A stretch of DNA of 64,000 nt, from the NCBI GenBank assembly GCA_030835125.1, contig JAUQWM010000005.1, forward strand, positions 1-64,000. The letters run 5' to 3'. Position 1 is the first letter of the stretch, and the number at the start of each line of letters is the position of its first letter. Positions 34,715 through 43,639 of this stretch are shown here, one piece after another. The DNA comes from Gemmatimonadaceae bacterium (GTDB lineage: Bacteria > Gemmatimonadota > Gemmatimonadetes > Gemmatimonadales > Gemmatimonadaceae). The notes below the pieces were generated by a model, which had not been told where the DNA came from, did not search any database, and saw nothing but the letters and a program-made list of their open reading frames with translations. The translations under genes and the position numbers were made by a program.

Positions 34715-37700
34715 TGCCTTCTCGAACCCCCCGCTCCAGGGCCTGCGCGAGGAAGTCCGCGTCACGCTCGTCGAAGCAGAGCGGCGGCTTGATCTTCAGC
34801 ACGTTGTGGTGCGGTCCATCGGTGCTCACCAGCACGCCGAGCTCACGCATCCGGTTGGCCACCCAGCCCGCGGCGCGCCCAGCGGGCGTGCGGGCTCCGC
34901 GGTCCTCCACCAGCTCGACGCCGATGAACAGGCCCGCGCCACGCACGTCCCCGACCAGGTCGTGCCGCGCGCCCAGTTCCGCCAGCCGCGCGGTGAGGTA
35001 CTGGCCCGTCGTCGCTGCCCGCTCGCGCAGGCCCTCCCGCCGCATGACCGCCAGCACCTCACGGCCGATCGCGCACGAGACCGGATTCCCGCCGAAGGTG
35101 TTGAAGTACTCCATGCCGTTGGCGAACCGGGCCGCCACCTCGGGCGTCGTCACCACCGCACCTAACGGGTGCCCGTTACCCAGGGGCTTGCCCATCGTGA
35201 CGATGTCCGGCACCACGCCGTGCGCCTCGAAGGCCCACCAGTGCGTGCCGACCCGCCCGAGCCCCACCTGCACTTCGTCGGCGATGCAGACCCCGCCGGC
35301 CGCGCGGACGTGACGGTAGGCCTCCACGAGGTACCCTGCCGGCAGCGGGACCTGCCCGCCGCAGGACAGGATCGACTCGCACAGGAACGCCGCCGGTCGA
35401 CGGCCCGCCTGTCTGATCCGTCCCACCGCGTCGCGCACCGCCTGCGCGTACTTCATGCCCGCGTGCGCATCGTCCTCGCGGAACGCCCCGCGATACGTGT
35501 CGGGCATCGGCACGGTGTGTACCCACGGCGGTGCACCGGCCCCGCCGGCGCCGGCAAACTTGTAATGGCTCACGTCCACCAGCGTGGTGGTGTTGCCGTG
35601 GTACCCCGACTCGACCACGATCATGTCGCGCTCGCCCGAGTACGCGCGCGCCAGGCGGATGGCCAGCTCGTTGGCCTCGCTGCCCGAGTTGGTGAAGAAG
35701 CACACCCCCAGGGGATCGGGGAGCGTCGCGACCAGTTCCTCGGCGTACGCCGGCAACGCCTCGTGGAGGTAGCGCGTGTTCGTGTTCAGCACCGCCATCT
35801 GGCGCTGCCCCGCGCGCACGACGTCCGGGTGCGCATGCCCCACGTGCGCCACGTTGTTGACCGCATCCAGGTAGCGACGGCCATCGGCATCGACGAGGTG
35901 CTGCATCACGCCGCGGACGATGTGCAGCGGCTGGCGGTACGACACGCTCAACGACGGGCCGATGTGCCATGACCGTCGTGCCAGCAGTGTCGCCGATTCC
36001 GGTCCACGCGGCGCCCGCGAGGCCGCCGGCAGGCCGAGCAGCACCGATGGATCGGGCGAGACGCTGAGCATGACCTCGCGCTCGGCGGGACGCGCCACGC
36101 CGGGAAACTCGCCCGACCGGTCGAGCAGGTCGCAGATCACCTGGACGTGAACGTGCGGCCACCACCCGCCATTCACCGTCACGTCCCCGAGCCATCCCAG
36201 CAGGTCGCCCGCCGCGACCCGCTGGCCGATCTCCAGTCGCGCCAGCGATTCCCGATTCAGGTGTCCATAGAGCGTCCAGAACGTGGGGTGCTCCTCCCCC
36301 GCGTGCTCCAGGATGATCGTTGGTCCGTAGTCGCCCGGCGCCGTATTGTCTCGCAGGCCGTGGACGACGCCGTCGAGCGGAGCGTGGATCGGCGTCCCTG
36401 GCGACGCACCCACGTCGATGCCGAGGTGCACGGTACGCCACTCGGGCCCGTCGTTGCCCTCGAGCCGGAACAGGTCCGTGGTGTAGATGGCGCGCACCTC
36501 ATCGTACCGGCCAACGCCGATGCGGGCCCCGGACCCGGCGAGTTCCTCGTCGACGAGCCGCGAGAAACGTCGCTGGTCGCGCCAGGTGTCGATGGTCCCG
36601 ATATCCCCGCTCGTGACCGAGAAGTCGTGGACGTGCACGGCGCTCGCGGCCACGGGGTGGCCGAGCAGCGGCGCGAAGGACTCCTGGGTATCGATCCACG
36701 CGGTGACGCCGTCACTCGACCGGCAGGGCGTGAGCCCGCATGCCTCGCGAAGCCGATAGCAGGCCAGCCGGTCGTTGACCTGGTCCAGTCGATCCAGGAG
36801 GTCACCGGCCGCGGAGGCGCTCACCTGAAGGTACTCGTTTCCGGGTGAGACTTCGGCCTGCAGCGCCGCATTGGTCACGCTCACGGCAAGGCGCATGCGC
36901 GCCAGCGGCAGGAGGAGCTCGACTTCATCCTCGGTGAAGGGGCAGGCGGCATGATAGCCGGCGACGACGTGGCAGGCCGCCGAGACCGGGTCGGGTTTCC
37001 CCATCATCGCATAGGCGATGGCGATCGCGGCATCGCACGCGGGGTGCGAACACAGCACGTCGCCGAAGTCGATGATGCCCGTCACGGCCATCGTGCCGTC
37101 GGGGCGGGTGTCGACCAGGATGTTGTGGTCGTTGCCGTCGTTGTGGATGACCGACTGCCGCGTGCGCGTAAGCGCCGGGAGCGTACGATCGACGAACCGG
37201 CGGGCGATGTCCTCGACCTGCGCGCGCCGTCCCTCGGGCAGCCGGTGAACGTGCTCGAGGATCCACCCGGAAGCCGCCAGGTCCCACTTGAGCACCCGCC
37301 GCGCCGCCCGATGGTCGAAGCTGGACAGGGCCCGGGTGAGGGCACCTAACGCACGCCCCACGTCGCGCAGGAGCCCGGGGGAGTGAGGTGCGGACCTGGC
37401 CAGCGGCCGGCCCGGGAGCCATGTGAGGAGTCGGACCGCGCACGGTTCTCCGCCCACCGTGGTGTGGACGATGCGGGATCCCTCTTGGGACGCGACCGAC
37501 CGGGGAACGGGTGGCCCGCCGCCATCCTGGGCCACGTGCGCCAGGGCTGCCTCCTGGAGCTCCAAGGCCGCGGCGTCATCAAACGGGGAAGCGAACTTGA
37601 GGACGAACTCCCGGCCGTCACCTGTGTACACGTGAAAATTGCGGTCCCGCTCGCCGGGGAGCGGCCGGAGGGTGCCATGCAGTCCCCAGGCAGACGCCAG

Positions 37701-37757
37701 GATCCGGGTGGCGTCGCCTGGCGACACCTCGGGAAGTGAATGGGTCAGCTGCGGCAT
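34710..37757 (-). CDS. Three-domain fusion: APH-type kinase, M23 peptidase domain, class III aminotransferase-fold enzyme
   Basis: A 1015-residue protein. Residues about 15-320 are an aminoglycoside-phosphotransferase-like small-molecule kinase (VIHNDGNDHNILVD, IIDFGDVL). Residues about 425-550 are an M23/LytM-like domain with intact zinc motifs HLGID (H444, D448) and HVHV (H535, H537). Residues about 600-1010 are a PLP enzyme of the class III aminotransferase fold with the lysine in MGKPLGNGHPLG (K857). The kinase plus PLP pair resembles hydroxylysine kinase and the phospho-amine phospholyases (ethanolamine-phosphate or phosphohydroxylysine lyase), suggesting phosphorylation and then elimination of an amino alcohol or amino acid. 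No signal peptide is seen. Confidence 0.88.
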   Translation of the reverse strand: MPQLTHSLPEVSPGDATRILASAWGLHGTLRPLPGERDRNFHVYTGDGREFVLKFASPFDDAAALELQEAALAHVAQDGGGPPVPRSVASQEGSRIVHTTVGGEPCAVRLLTWLPGRPLARSAPHSPGLLRDVGRALGALTRALSSFDHRAARRVLKWDLAASGWILEHVHRLPEGRRAQVEDIARRFVDRTLPALTRTRQSVIHNDGNDHNILVDTRPDGTMAVTGIIDFGDVLCSHPACDAAIAIAYAMMGKPDPVSAACHVVAGYHAACPFTEDEVELLLPLARMRLAVSVTNAALQAEVSPGNEYLQVSASAAGDLLDRLDQVNDRLACYRLREACGLTPCRSSDGVTAWIDTQESFAPLLGHPVAASAVHVHDFSVTSGDIGTIDTWRDQRRFSRLVDEELAGSGARIGVGRYDEVRAIYTTDLFRLEGNDGPEWRTVHLGIDVGASPGTPIHAPLDGVVHGLRDNTAPGDYGPTIILEHAGEEHPTFWTLYGHLNRESLARLEIGQRVAAGDLLGWLGDVTVNGGWWPHVHVQVICDLLDRSGEFPGVARPAEREVMLSVSPDPSVLLGLPAASRAPRGPESATLLARRSWHIGPSLSVSYRQPLHIVRGVMQHLVDADGRRYLDAVNNVAHVGHAHPDVVRAGQRQMAVLNTNTRYLHEALPAYAEELVATLPDPLGVCFFTNSGSEANELAIRLARAYSGERDMIVVESGYHGNTTTLVDVSHYKFAGAGGAGAPPWVHTVPMPDTYRGAFREDDAHAGMKYAQAVRDAVGRIRQAGRRPAAFLCESILSCGGQVPLPAGYLVEAYRHVRAAGGVCIADEVQVGLGRVGTHWWAFEAHGVVPDIVTMGKPLGNGHPLGAVVTTPEVAARFANGMEYFNTFGGNPVSCAIGREVLAVMRREGLRERAATTGQYLTARLAELGARHDLVGDVRGAGLFIGVELVEDRGARTPAGRAAGWVANRMRELGVLVSTDGPHHNVLKIKPPLCFDERDADFLAQALERGVREGS

Positions 37758-37865
37758 GCAGGGAAAATTACCGCCTGGCCGGCGGGTGGCAGCAGTGCTT
37801 GCGACGGTGCGGAATTCGCGGGATCATCACGTGGCGCCGTCGGCGCCCCCTACCGGAGATTGCGA

Positions 37866-38222
37866 ATGCACGGATGGAAGGCTCTCGTCGCCGTGACGTC
37901 CCTGGCCATGATGCCGGGCTGCATGCGGTGGAAGCAGGTGCCGATCCCCACGCCACCCGCCCCACCGAACGTGGTGTCGGACAAGTCCCGCGTTCGACTC
38001 ACCTCCGGGCAGAACGTCGAGTTCCTCACGCTGGTGGTGGCGACGGACTCGATCTTCGGCGTGCGCAACAACGATGCGCGGACGCGCCTGACGATCTCGT
38101 TCGACCAGGTCCGGCGCGTGGAGGTCCGGCAGAAGGATGCGCCCCGGACGATGGCCCTCCTCGGCGCCATCGTCTTCGGGATCTACTACTCCGGCGCCGC
38201 GGGGCTCGGGCCGAACCGCTAG
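37866..38222 (+). CDS. Small putative lipoprotein
   Basis: A 118-residue protein with an N-terminal hydrophobic segment ending MMPGC, a possible lipobox. The rest is a compact beta-rich domain (KSRVRLTSGQNVEFLTLVVATDSIFG ... SFDQVRRVEVRQ), followed by a hydrophobic C-terminal segment (TMALLGAIVFGIYYSG). I do not recognise a family. GGAG lies eight bases before the ATG. Its stop codon overlaps that of the convergent phosphatase on the four bases ctag. Confidence 0.65.
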   Translation: MHGWKALVAVTSLAMMPGCMRWKQVPIPTPPAPPNVVSDKSRVRLTSGQNVEFLTLVVATDSIFGVRNNDARTRLTISFDQVRRVEVRQKDAPRTMALLGAIVFGIYYSGAAGLGPNR

Positions 38223-39049
38223 GCGGCCGGCTCGGCCTTCTGGCGGACCTTGCCGACGACCGCGGTGACGTTGTCCGACCCGCCCCGCGCCAGGGCGAGG
38301 TCGATCAGGGCACGCACCGTGTCCTCGGACGGCTCATCCCGGGACATCCGCTCCCGGATCTCGTCGTCGGTCACGTGCTTGGTGAGCCCGTCGCTGCACA
38401 CCAGGATCACGTCACGTCTCGTGAGGTCGGTGGAGACGATCTGCGGCACCACCTCGTCGTTCCCCACCGCGCTCCACAGGACGTTCTTGAGCCGCCTGGC
38501 TTCGGGGCTGTCCGGCTTGATCGCGCCGGATTCGAGCATCAGCTGCTCGTAGGTCTGGTCCGAGGTAAAGCGCGTGAGTTCCCCGTCGCGGAAGCGGTAC
38601 ATGCGGCTGTCGCCGACATGCACGATGAAGGCGCGCGGCCAGAAGGCGGCGTACATCGTGAGCGTCGTCGCCGGTTTGCCCCCTTCCTGCTTCCCCATGT
38701 CGACCAGCGCGGCATGGGCCTTCATCACCGCCTCGCGCAGCTCGACGCTGGACTTCTCCTGCTGCGTCAGCACCAGCTCGGAACAGAGTTCGGTCGCGTG
38801 CAGCAGGTGCTGCGCCAGCGTGGACAGGGCGAGCGCGCTCCCTTCGCCCGCGCTCGACAGGCCGCCGACGCCGTCCGCCACCAGGAACAGGAACCCGCGC
38901 GACTCCGTCTCGTGGTGATCGATCCCGCCCGGAATGGAGGTGAAGTGGACCCGCAGGTTCCGGTGGAAGCTCGCGATCAGGAAGTGATCGTTGTTGGTGG
39001 GGCGCACGCGACCCTGGTGCGTCAGTCCGAAGGTGTCGATCTCGGACAT
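38219..39049 (-). CDS. PP2C-type Ser/Thr protein phosphatase
   Basis: A 276-residue cytoplasmic metal-dependent phosphatase. Motifs are THQGRVRPTNNDHF (metal Asp), FLVADGVGGLSSAGEGSALA, HVGDSRMYRFRDGELTRFTSDQTY, VILVCSDGLTKHVTDDEI and GGSDNVTAVV. It would reverse Hanks-kinase phosphorylation; a kinase is present in the window at 12678. The start at 39049 gives the usual opening; a GTG about 41 bases upstream would add a short tail. It is convergent with and overlaps the small lipoprotein gene by four bases. Confidence 0.9.
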   Translation of the reverse strand: MSEIDTFGLTHQGRVRPTNNDHFLIASFHRNLRVHFTSIPGGIDHHETESRGFLFLVADGVGGLSSAGEGSALALSTLAQHLLHATELCSELVLTQQEKSSVELREAVMKAHAALVDMGKQEGGKPATTLTMYAAFWPRAFIVHVGDSRMYRFRDGELTRFTSDQTYEQLMLESGAIKPDSPEARRLKNVLWSAVGNDEVVPQIVSTDLTRRDVILVCSDGLTKHVTDDEIRERMSRDEPSEDTVRALIDLALARGGSDNVTAVVGKVRQKAEPAA

Positions 39050-39208
39050 CGCAGGTCTGGGCAGGGTGTCTGTTTTCTGGAGTGTGGTCACGGTCGCGTC
39101 CCCGGTACCGGCTTCCTCAATTCGAACGCCCGCCGCCGGTCGTGGCAAGGGGCGGTCGGCCGACAGCGCGTCCGTCGGGTGACCACACCGGTCGCAACCA
39201 TCCCGGCC

Positions 39209-39231
39209 CATATGTTGTCACACCACATATG
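39209..39231 (+). promoter_or_regulatory. Putative PadR operator overlapping the padR start codon
   Basis: A near-perfect dyad, catatg-ttg-tcacacc-a-catatg in outline, with ATGT (39212-39215) and ACAT (39225-39228) half-sites as in known PadR operators. The ATG of the PadR gene (39229) is the end of the right arm. Auto-repression is therefore likely. No Shine-Dalgarno is visible, so the mRNA may be leaderless. Confidence 0.65.
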
Positions 39232-39573
39232 GCCAGGACGACACTGACTCCGGAAATGAAGAAGGGGAGCGCCGAGCTCCTCATTCTTGCGATCCTCGAG
39301 GACGGCCAGCGCCACGGCTACGAGGTCGCCCGCCAGATCGAGCGCCGGTCGCGCGGCGCGATCTCCTTCCACGTCGCATCGCTCTACCCGATGCTCTACC
39401 GGCTCGAAGGACGGGGGCTGATCGAGGGGCGCTGGGTGGAAAAGGCCGGACAGCGGCGCCGGCGATACTACCGACTCACCACGGACGGGGCCGGTGTGCT
39501 CGCGGCGCAACGCAGCCTCTGGCAGGAGTTCTTCACCGGCATCAACCGCGTCGCCCGCCTCCGGAACGCATGA
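39229..39573 (+). CDS. PadR family transcriptional regulator
   Basis: A 114-residue winged-helix regulator. It matches the family over its full length: LTPEMKKGSAELLILAILEDGQRHGYEVARQIE, then SFHVASLYPMLYRLEGRGLIEGRW and RRRRYYRLTTDGAGVL. PadR genes of this kind usually sit directly before ADOP-type ABC permeases and control them. Its stop overlaps the permease start as ATGA (39570-39573). A palindromic operator covers the start codon. Confidence 0.92.
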   Translation: MARTTLTPEMKKGSAELLILAILEDGQRHGYEVARQIERRSRGAISFHVASLYPMLYRLEGRGLIEGRWVEKAGQRRRRYYRLTTDGAGVLAAQRSLWQEFFTGINRVARLRNA

Positions 39574-42326
39574 CGACCCCGGACTGGCGCGCGCTGGTGC
39601 GCGCCATGCTCGATCGCATCACCGGCGACCCCGCGCACGACGCGGACATCGTCGAGGAGCTGGCGCAGCACCTCGCCCTGCGATACGACGACCTGGTGGC
39701 GCAAGGTGCCGGCCGCGACCGCGCGTTGCGCACCGCCCTCGACGAGATGGAAGAGCCGGCCAGGCTGGCCCAATCCCTTCGTGACTCAACGCGGCCGCGC
39801 CGCAAGGCGCCGACGCCGCCACCCACCGGAGGACAACCCTCGATGTGGAACGACTTCGTGCAGGACCTGAAGTACGGCGCGCGCGTCCTCCTGCGGAGCC
39901 GCGGCTTCGCGCTCACGGCAATCGTCACCTTGGCCATCGGCATCGGTGCCACCACCGCGATCTTCAGCGTCGTGAACTCGGTGCTCCTGCGCGACGTCCC
40001 CTTCACCGGGCTCGATCGCCTGGTCATGGTCTGGGAAACGGATCGCAACACCGGCACGGTCCGCGAACCGTCATCGCTCCCCGACCTCATCGACCTGCGC
40101 TCCCGCAGTCGGCAGGTGAGCGGGTTCGCGGCGCTCGCGCCCATCGAACGGACCATCACTCCTCGCGACGGCGAGCCGACACGAATCGCCGCCGTGGTCG
40201 CGACCCATGAACTCCTCCCGCTGCTTGGCATCCGGCCTACGCACGGTCGCGCGTTCACCGCCGGGGAGGATGTACCCGGAGGTCCCAACGTCGCCCTCAT
40301 CAGCGAGCGATTGTGGGAGCGGCAATTCCAGCGGGCCGGCGACATCGTCGGGCGGACCATCCGCCTGAACGACGTCGAGACCACCATCGTTGGGGTCGTG
40401 CCTACCGAAGCGGACTTCGGCACGATGCAGGTGCTGCGCTCCGCCGACTATGGTCGCGGCTTCGCGGATCGCGACGTTCGCTCGCGCGTCGACGCCTGGC
40501 TTCCGCTGCGTGGAGATCCGGCGGTACTCGTGCGGGACACCCATCCACTGCTCGTCCTCGGACGGCTGGCGCCGAGCGCGATGATCGCGACCGCCCAGGC
40601 GGAACTGGCCAGCATCATGGCGGATCTCGAAGCGACCTACCCCTCGAACGTCGCTCGCGGGGCGTTCATCGAACCACTCGCCGACGTCATCTTCTCGCGG
40701 GTCCGCAGCTCGCTCTGGGTGCTCCTGGCCGCGGTGGGATTCGTCCTGCTCATCGCCTGCGTGAATGTCGCCAACCTGCTCCTGGCCCGCGGCACCTCGC
40801 GACTCCGTGAAGTCGCGGTGCGCACCGCGATGGGCGCTCCGCTGCCGCGCCTCGTCCGCCAGTTTGCGGCCGAGAACCTGGTGCTGACGGCCGTCGCGAC
40901 GGTGCTGGGGGTGGCCCTGGCCGCGCTCGCGCTCCGCGGGCTCGTCATCACGGCGCCGGCCGACATCCCGCGCATCACCGAGGTCCGCGTGGACGGCCTC
41001 GTCCTGGCCATCGCGATTGGCGTGGCGGCGGTTACCGGGCTCGCCTTCGGCATGGTGCCGGCGCTTCAGGCGCGGCGCGTGGACCTGCAAGGGGCGCTCA
41101 AGTCCGATGATTCGCGCGGCGCAACCGCTGGTCGTGAACGCGGGTTGTTGCGCTCCACGCTGGTGGTCTCCGAGGTCGCCCTGGCCGCGGTCCTCGTGAT
41201 CGGCGCCGGGCTGCTGATCAAGAGCGCGTGGAAGCTGTCGGTCGTGGACACGGGATTCCGCTCCGACGACGTGGTGAAAGCCGAATTCCAGTTGCCGGCC
41301 AGTCGATACCCTACGACGGGTCAGTGGCCGAACTGGGTCGAGGTGCACCGCTTCAATGACGAGATTCTGCGACGCGTCGCGAGCATCCCGGGCGTGCGCG
41401 CGGCGGCGATTGTCGGGAACCACCCGGTCGACCCGGGATCGCAGAACTCGTGGCGCGTGGTCGGACGTGAGGCGGAGGGGGCCGACTGGCCGGAGGTGCC
41501 GATTCGCCGGGTCGGCGTCGGCTACTTCGAAACCGTGCAGCTCGGGGTGAGCAAGGGTCGCGCCTTCGAGGATCGTGACGGCCCCACCGATCCCCCGGTG
41601 TCCGTCATCAACGAAACCCTCGCCCGCCGCTTCTTCGACGGGCGCGAGCCGATCGGCCAGCAGGTGCGGCTCTGGGGGGCGGCGCGGACAATCGTCGGCG
41701 TGGTGCGGGATGAGCGCATCAACGGCCTGACGAGGGAACCGCCCCCGGCGATCTACCTCCCCTATCGCCAGGCGCCGTCGTTCAACGGGGGCGAGGCGCT
41801 GCTGGTACGCGCCGGCGCCCCGCCGACGGCGATCGCCCGGGCGGTGCGCGCCGCGGTTCGCGAGGTCGATCCGCAACTCGCGGTCTTCGGGGTGCAGCCC
41901 CTCGCCGAGGCCGTCGGCGACTCCGTGGCCCAGCAGCGCTTTCTCCTGCGGTTGCTGCTCGCGTTCGCCGGGGTGGCGCTGGTGCTGGCGGCGATCGGCA
42001 TCCACGGCGTGCTCAGTTACACCGTCGCGCAGCGGCGGCACGAACTGGGGATCCGCATGGCGTTAGGCGCGACGCCGGACCGGGTCACGGGCCTGGTCCT
42101 CGGGCAGGGGGCCCGGCTCACCGCCGCCGGCCTGGCCGCAGGCGTCGTGGCGGCGGTGGCCCTCACCCGTGTCCTGTCGACCCAGTTGTTCGGGGTGTCG
42201 GCGACCGACCTGGCCGCGTTCCTGGCGGTGGTACCGGTCCTGGGGGTGGTCGCGCTGGTGGCCACCTGGCTCCCGGCGCGTCGCGCCGTCCGGCTGGATC
42301 CGGTCGAGGCGATGCGGGACCACTAA
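39570..42326 (+). CDS. ADOP-type ABC transporter permease (MacB/FtsX)
   Basis: A 918-residue inner-membrane permease. A soluble N-terminal helix region of about 80 residues (DIVEELAQHLALRYDDLVAQG), characteristic of the ADOP family, precedes the first membrane segment. Two MacB-type periplasmic domains and two FtsX blocks follow (VLLIACVNVANLLLARGTSRLREVAVRTAMGAPLPRLV and LAAIGIHGVLSYTVAQRRHELGIRMALGATPDRV). The duplicated layout lets one chain act as both permease halves. No ATPase gene is next to it; in this family the ATPase is often elsewhere. Expression is probably PadR-controlled. Confidence 0.93.
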   Translation: MTTPDWRALVRAMLDRITGDPAHDADIVEELAQHLALRYDDLVAQGAGRDRALRTALDEMEEPARLAQSLRDSTRPRRKAPTPPPTGGQPSMWNDFVQDLKYGARVLLRSRGFALTAIVTLAIGIGATTAIFSVVNSVLLRDVPFTGLDRLVMVWETDRNTGTVREPSSLPDLIDLRSRSRQVSGFAALAPIERTITPRDGEPTRIAAVVATHELLPLLGIRPTHGRAFTAGEDVPGGPNVALISERLWERQFQRAGDIVGRTIRLNDVETTIVGVVPTEADFGTMQVLRSADYGRGFADRDVRSRVDAWLPLRGDPAVLVRDTHPLLVLGRLAPSAMIATAQAELASIMADLEATYPSNVARGAFIEPLADVIFSRVRSSLWVLLAAVGFVLLIACVNVANLLLARGTSRLREVAVRTAMGAPLPRLVRQFAAENLVLTAVATVLGVALAALALRGLVITAPADIPRITEVRVDGLVLAIAIGVAAVTGLAFGMVPALQARRVDLQGALKSDDSRGATAGRERGLLRSTLVVSEVALAAVLVIGAGLLIKSAWKLSVVDTGFRSDDVVKAEFQLPASRYPTTGQWPNWVEVHRFNDEILRRVASIPGVRAAAIVGNHPVDPGSQNSWRVVGREAEGADWPEVPIRRVGVGYFETVQLGVSKGRAFEDRDGPTDPPVSVINETLARRFFDGREPIGQQVRLWGAARTIVGVVRDERINGLTREPPPAIYLPYRQAPSFNGGEALLVRAGAPPTAIARAVRAAVREVDPQLAVFGVQPLAEAVGDSVAQQRFLLRLLLAFAGVALVLAAIGIHGVLSYTVAQRRHELGIRMALGATPDRVTGLVLGQGARLTAAGLAAGVVAAVALTRVLSTQLFGVSATDLAAFLAVVPVLGVVALVATWLPARRAVRLDPVEAMRDH

Positions 42327-42397
42327 ACGCCAGCGGCCGGGGGCCAGAGGCACGGGTACCGAAACAGTGGCCCGGTGGCGAGCGTACTCAAGCCACC

Positions 42398-43639
42398 ATG
42401 CCGCTCTACGAAGCCGTCCGCCTCGCCCTGGCCACCATCCGCGTCCAGAAGCTCAAGAGCTTCTTCACGCTGATCGGCGTGGCCATCGGGGTCATGTTCC
42501 TCATTGCCGTGGTCTCCATCGTCGAGGGGATGGGCCGGTACATGGAGGAAGACCTGGTCGGCAAGATCATCGCCAAGGGGAGCTTCGAGGTCCGCGACCG
42601 TCCCAACATCCAGATCGGCGACGTCGACGAGGCCGAATGGCGGTCCTGGCGCAATCGGCCGCGCATCACCGAGGACGACGTCCCGGCGGTCGGCGCCGTC
42701 CTGGCCCCATCCACCCGCTGGGCCATCCTCGCTTACGGCCAGCTTGGCGCCGAGTCTCGTTATGCAAGGCCCCGCCGGCTCGAGGTCAACTGCGTCAGCG
42801 AGGACTGGTTCGCCATCAAGAACATGGGCCTCCAGTCCGGCCGCTTTCCCACCGCCCAGGAGTACGCGCTGGGAACGCCCGTGATCGTGATCGGCGACGA
42901 CGTGAAGGAGCACTACTTCCCGGGACTCGACCCGGTGGGTCGTGAGCTGCGCATCGCCGGCCTGCCGTACGAGGTCATCGGGGTGGCCGAGAAGCAGGGC
43001 AGCATCTTCGGCATCTCGGCCGACAAGTTCGTGGTCGTGCCGTACGAGGCCCCGGCGCACCGCCTGGTCAACCGCTTCAAGGTCATCGACGCGATCATCG
43101 TGAAGTCCGACAACGAGACCGCGATGCAGGCCGACATGGAGGAGGTGCGCCAGCTCCTGCGGACGCGCCACCACCTCCGGCCCGCCCAGCGCGACGACTT
43201 CAGCCTGCAGACGTCCGACTCGGCCCTCGCCTTCTGGAAGAAGATCCAGGGCTACCTCGTCATCGCCGGCGTCGCGCTGCCCGCCATCGGCCTCGTGGTC
43301 GGCGCCATCGTCATCATGAACATCATGCTCGTCGCCGTCGCCGAGCGCACCCACGAGATCGGGATCCGGAAGGCCCTGGGCGCCCGGCGCACCGACATCC
43401 TCCGCCAGTTCCTGGTGGAATCGACCACCCTCAGCGTCGTCGGCGCGATCTTCGGCATCCTCAGCGGGGTCGGCCTGGCCAAGGTGGTCGCCGCGGTGTC
43501 GCCCCTCCCGGCGGCCGTCGCCCTGTGGTCCGTCTTCGTCGCGGTCGGTGTCGGCATCGGCGTCGGCGTCGTGGCCGGCGTGTACCCGGCGAGTCGCGCC
43601 GCGCGGCTCGATCCCGTCGTCGCCCTGAGGAACGAATAG
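42398..43639 (+). CDS. MacB/FtsX-type ABC transporter permease
   Basis: A 413-residue permease with one N-terminal membrane helix (FFTLIGVAIGVMFLIAVVS), a periplasmic MacB core (about residues 45-270) and three C-terminal helices with the FtsX signature (AVAERTHEIGIRKALGARRTDILRQFLVE) and RAARLDPVVALRNE end. MacB-type permeases work with a cytoplasmic ATPase in mechanotransmission, not substrate translocation through the membrane. It is coupled to the next permease: TAG and GTG share a base at 43639. No ATPase gene is present in the window. Confidence 0.9.
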   Translation: MPLYEAVRLALATIRVQKLKSFFTLIGVAIGVMFLIAVVSIVEGMGRYMEEDLVGKIIAKGSFEVRDRPNIQIGDVDEAEWRSWRNRPRITEDDVPAVGAVLAPSTRWAILAYGQLGAESRYARPRRLEVNCVSEDWFAIKNMGLQSGRFPTAQEYALGTPVIVIGDDVKEHYFPGLDPVGRELRIAGLPYEVIGVAEKQGSIFGISADKFVVVPYEAPAHRLVNRFKVIDAIIVKSDNETAMQADMEEVRQLLRTRHHLRPAQRDDFSLQTSDSALAFWKKIQGYLVIAGVALPAIGLVVGAIVIMNIMLVAVAERTHEIGIRKALGARRTDILRQFLVESTTLSVVGAIFGILSGVGLAKVVAAVSPLPAAVALWSVFVAVGVGIGVGVVAGVYPASRAARLDPVVALRNE

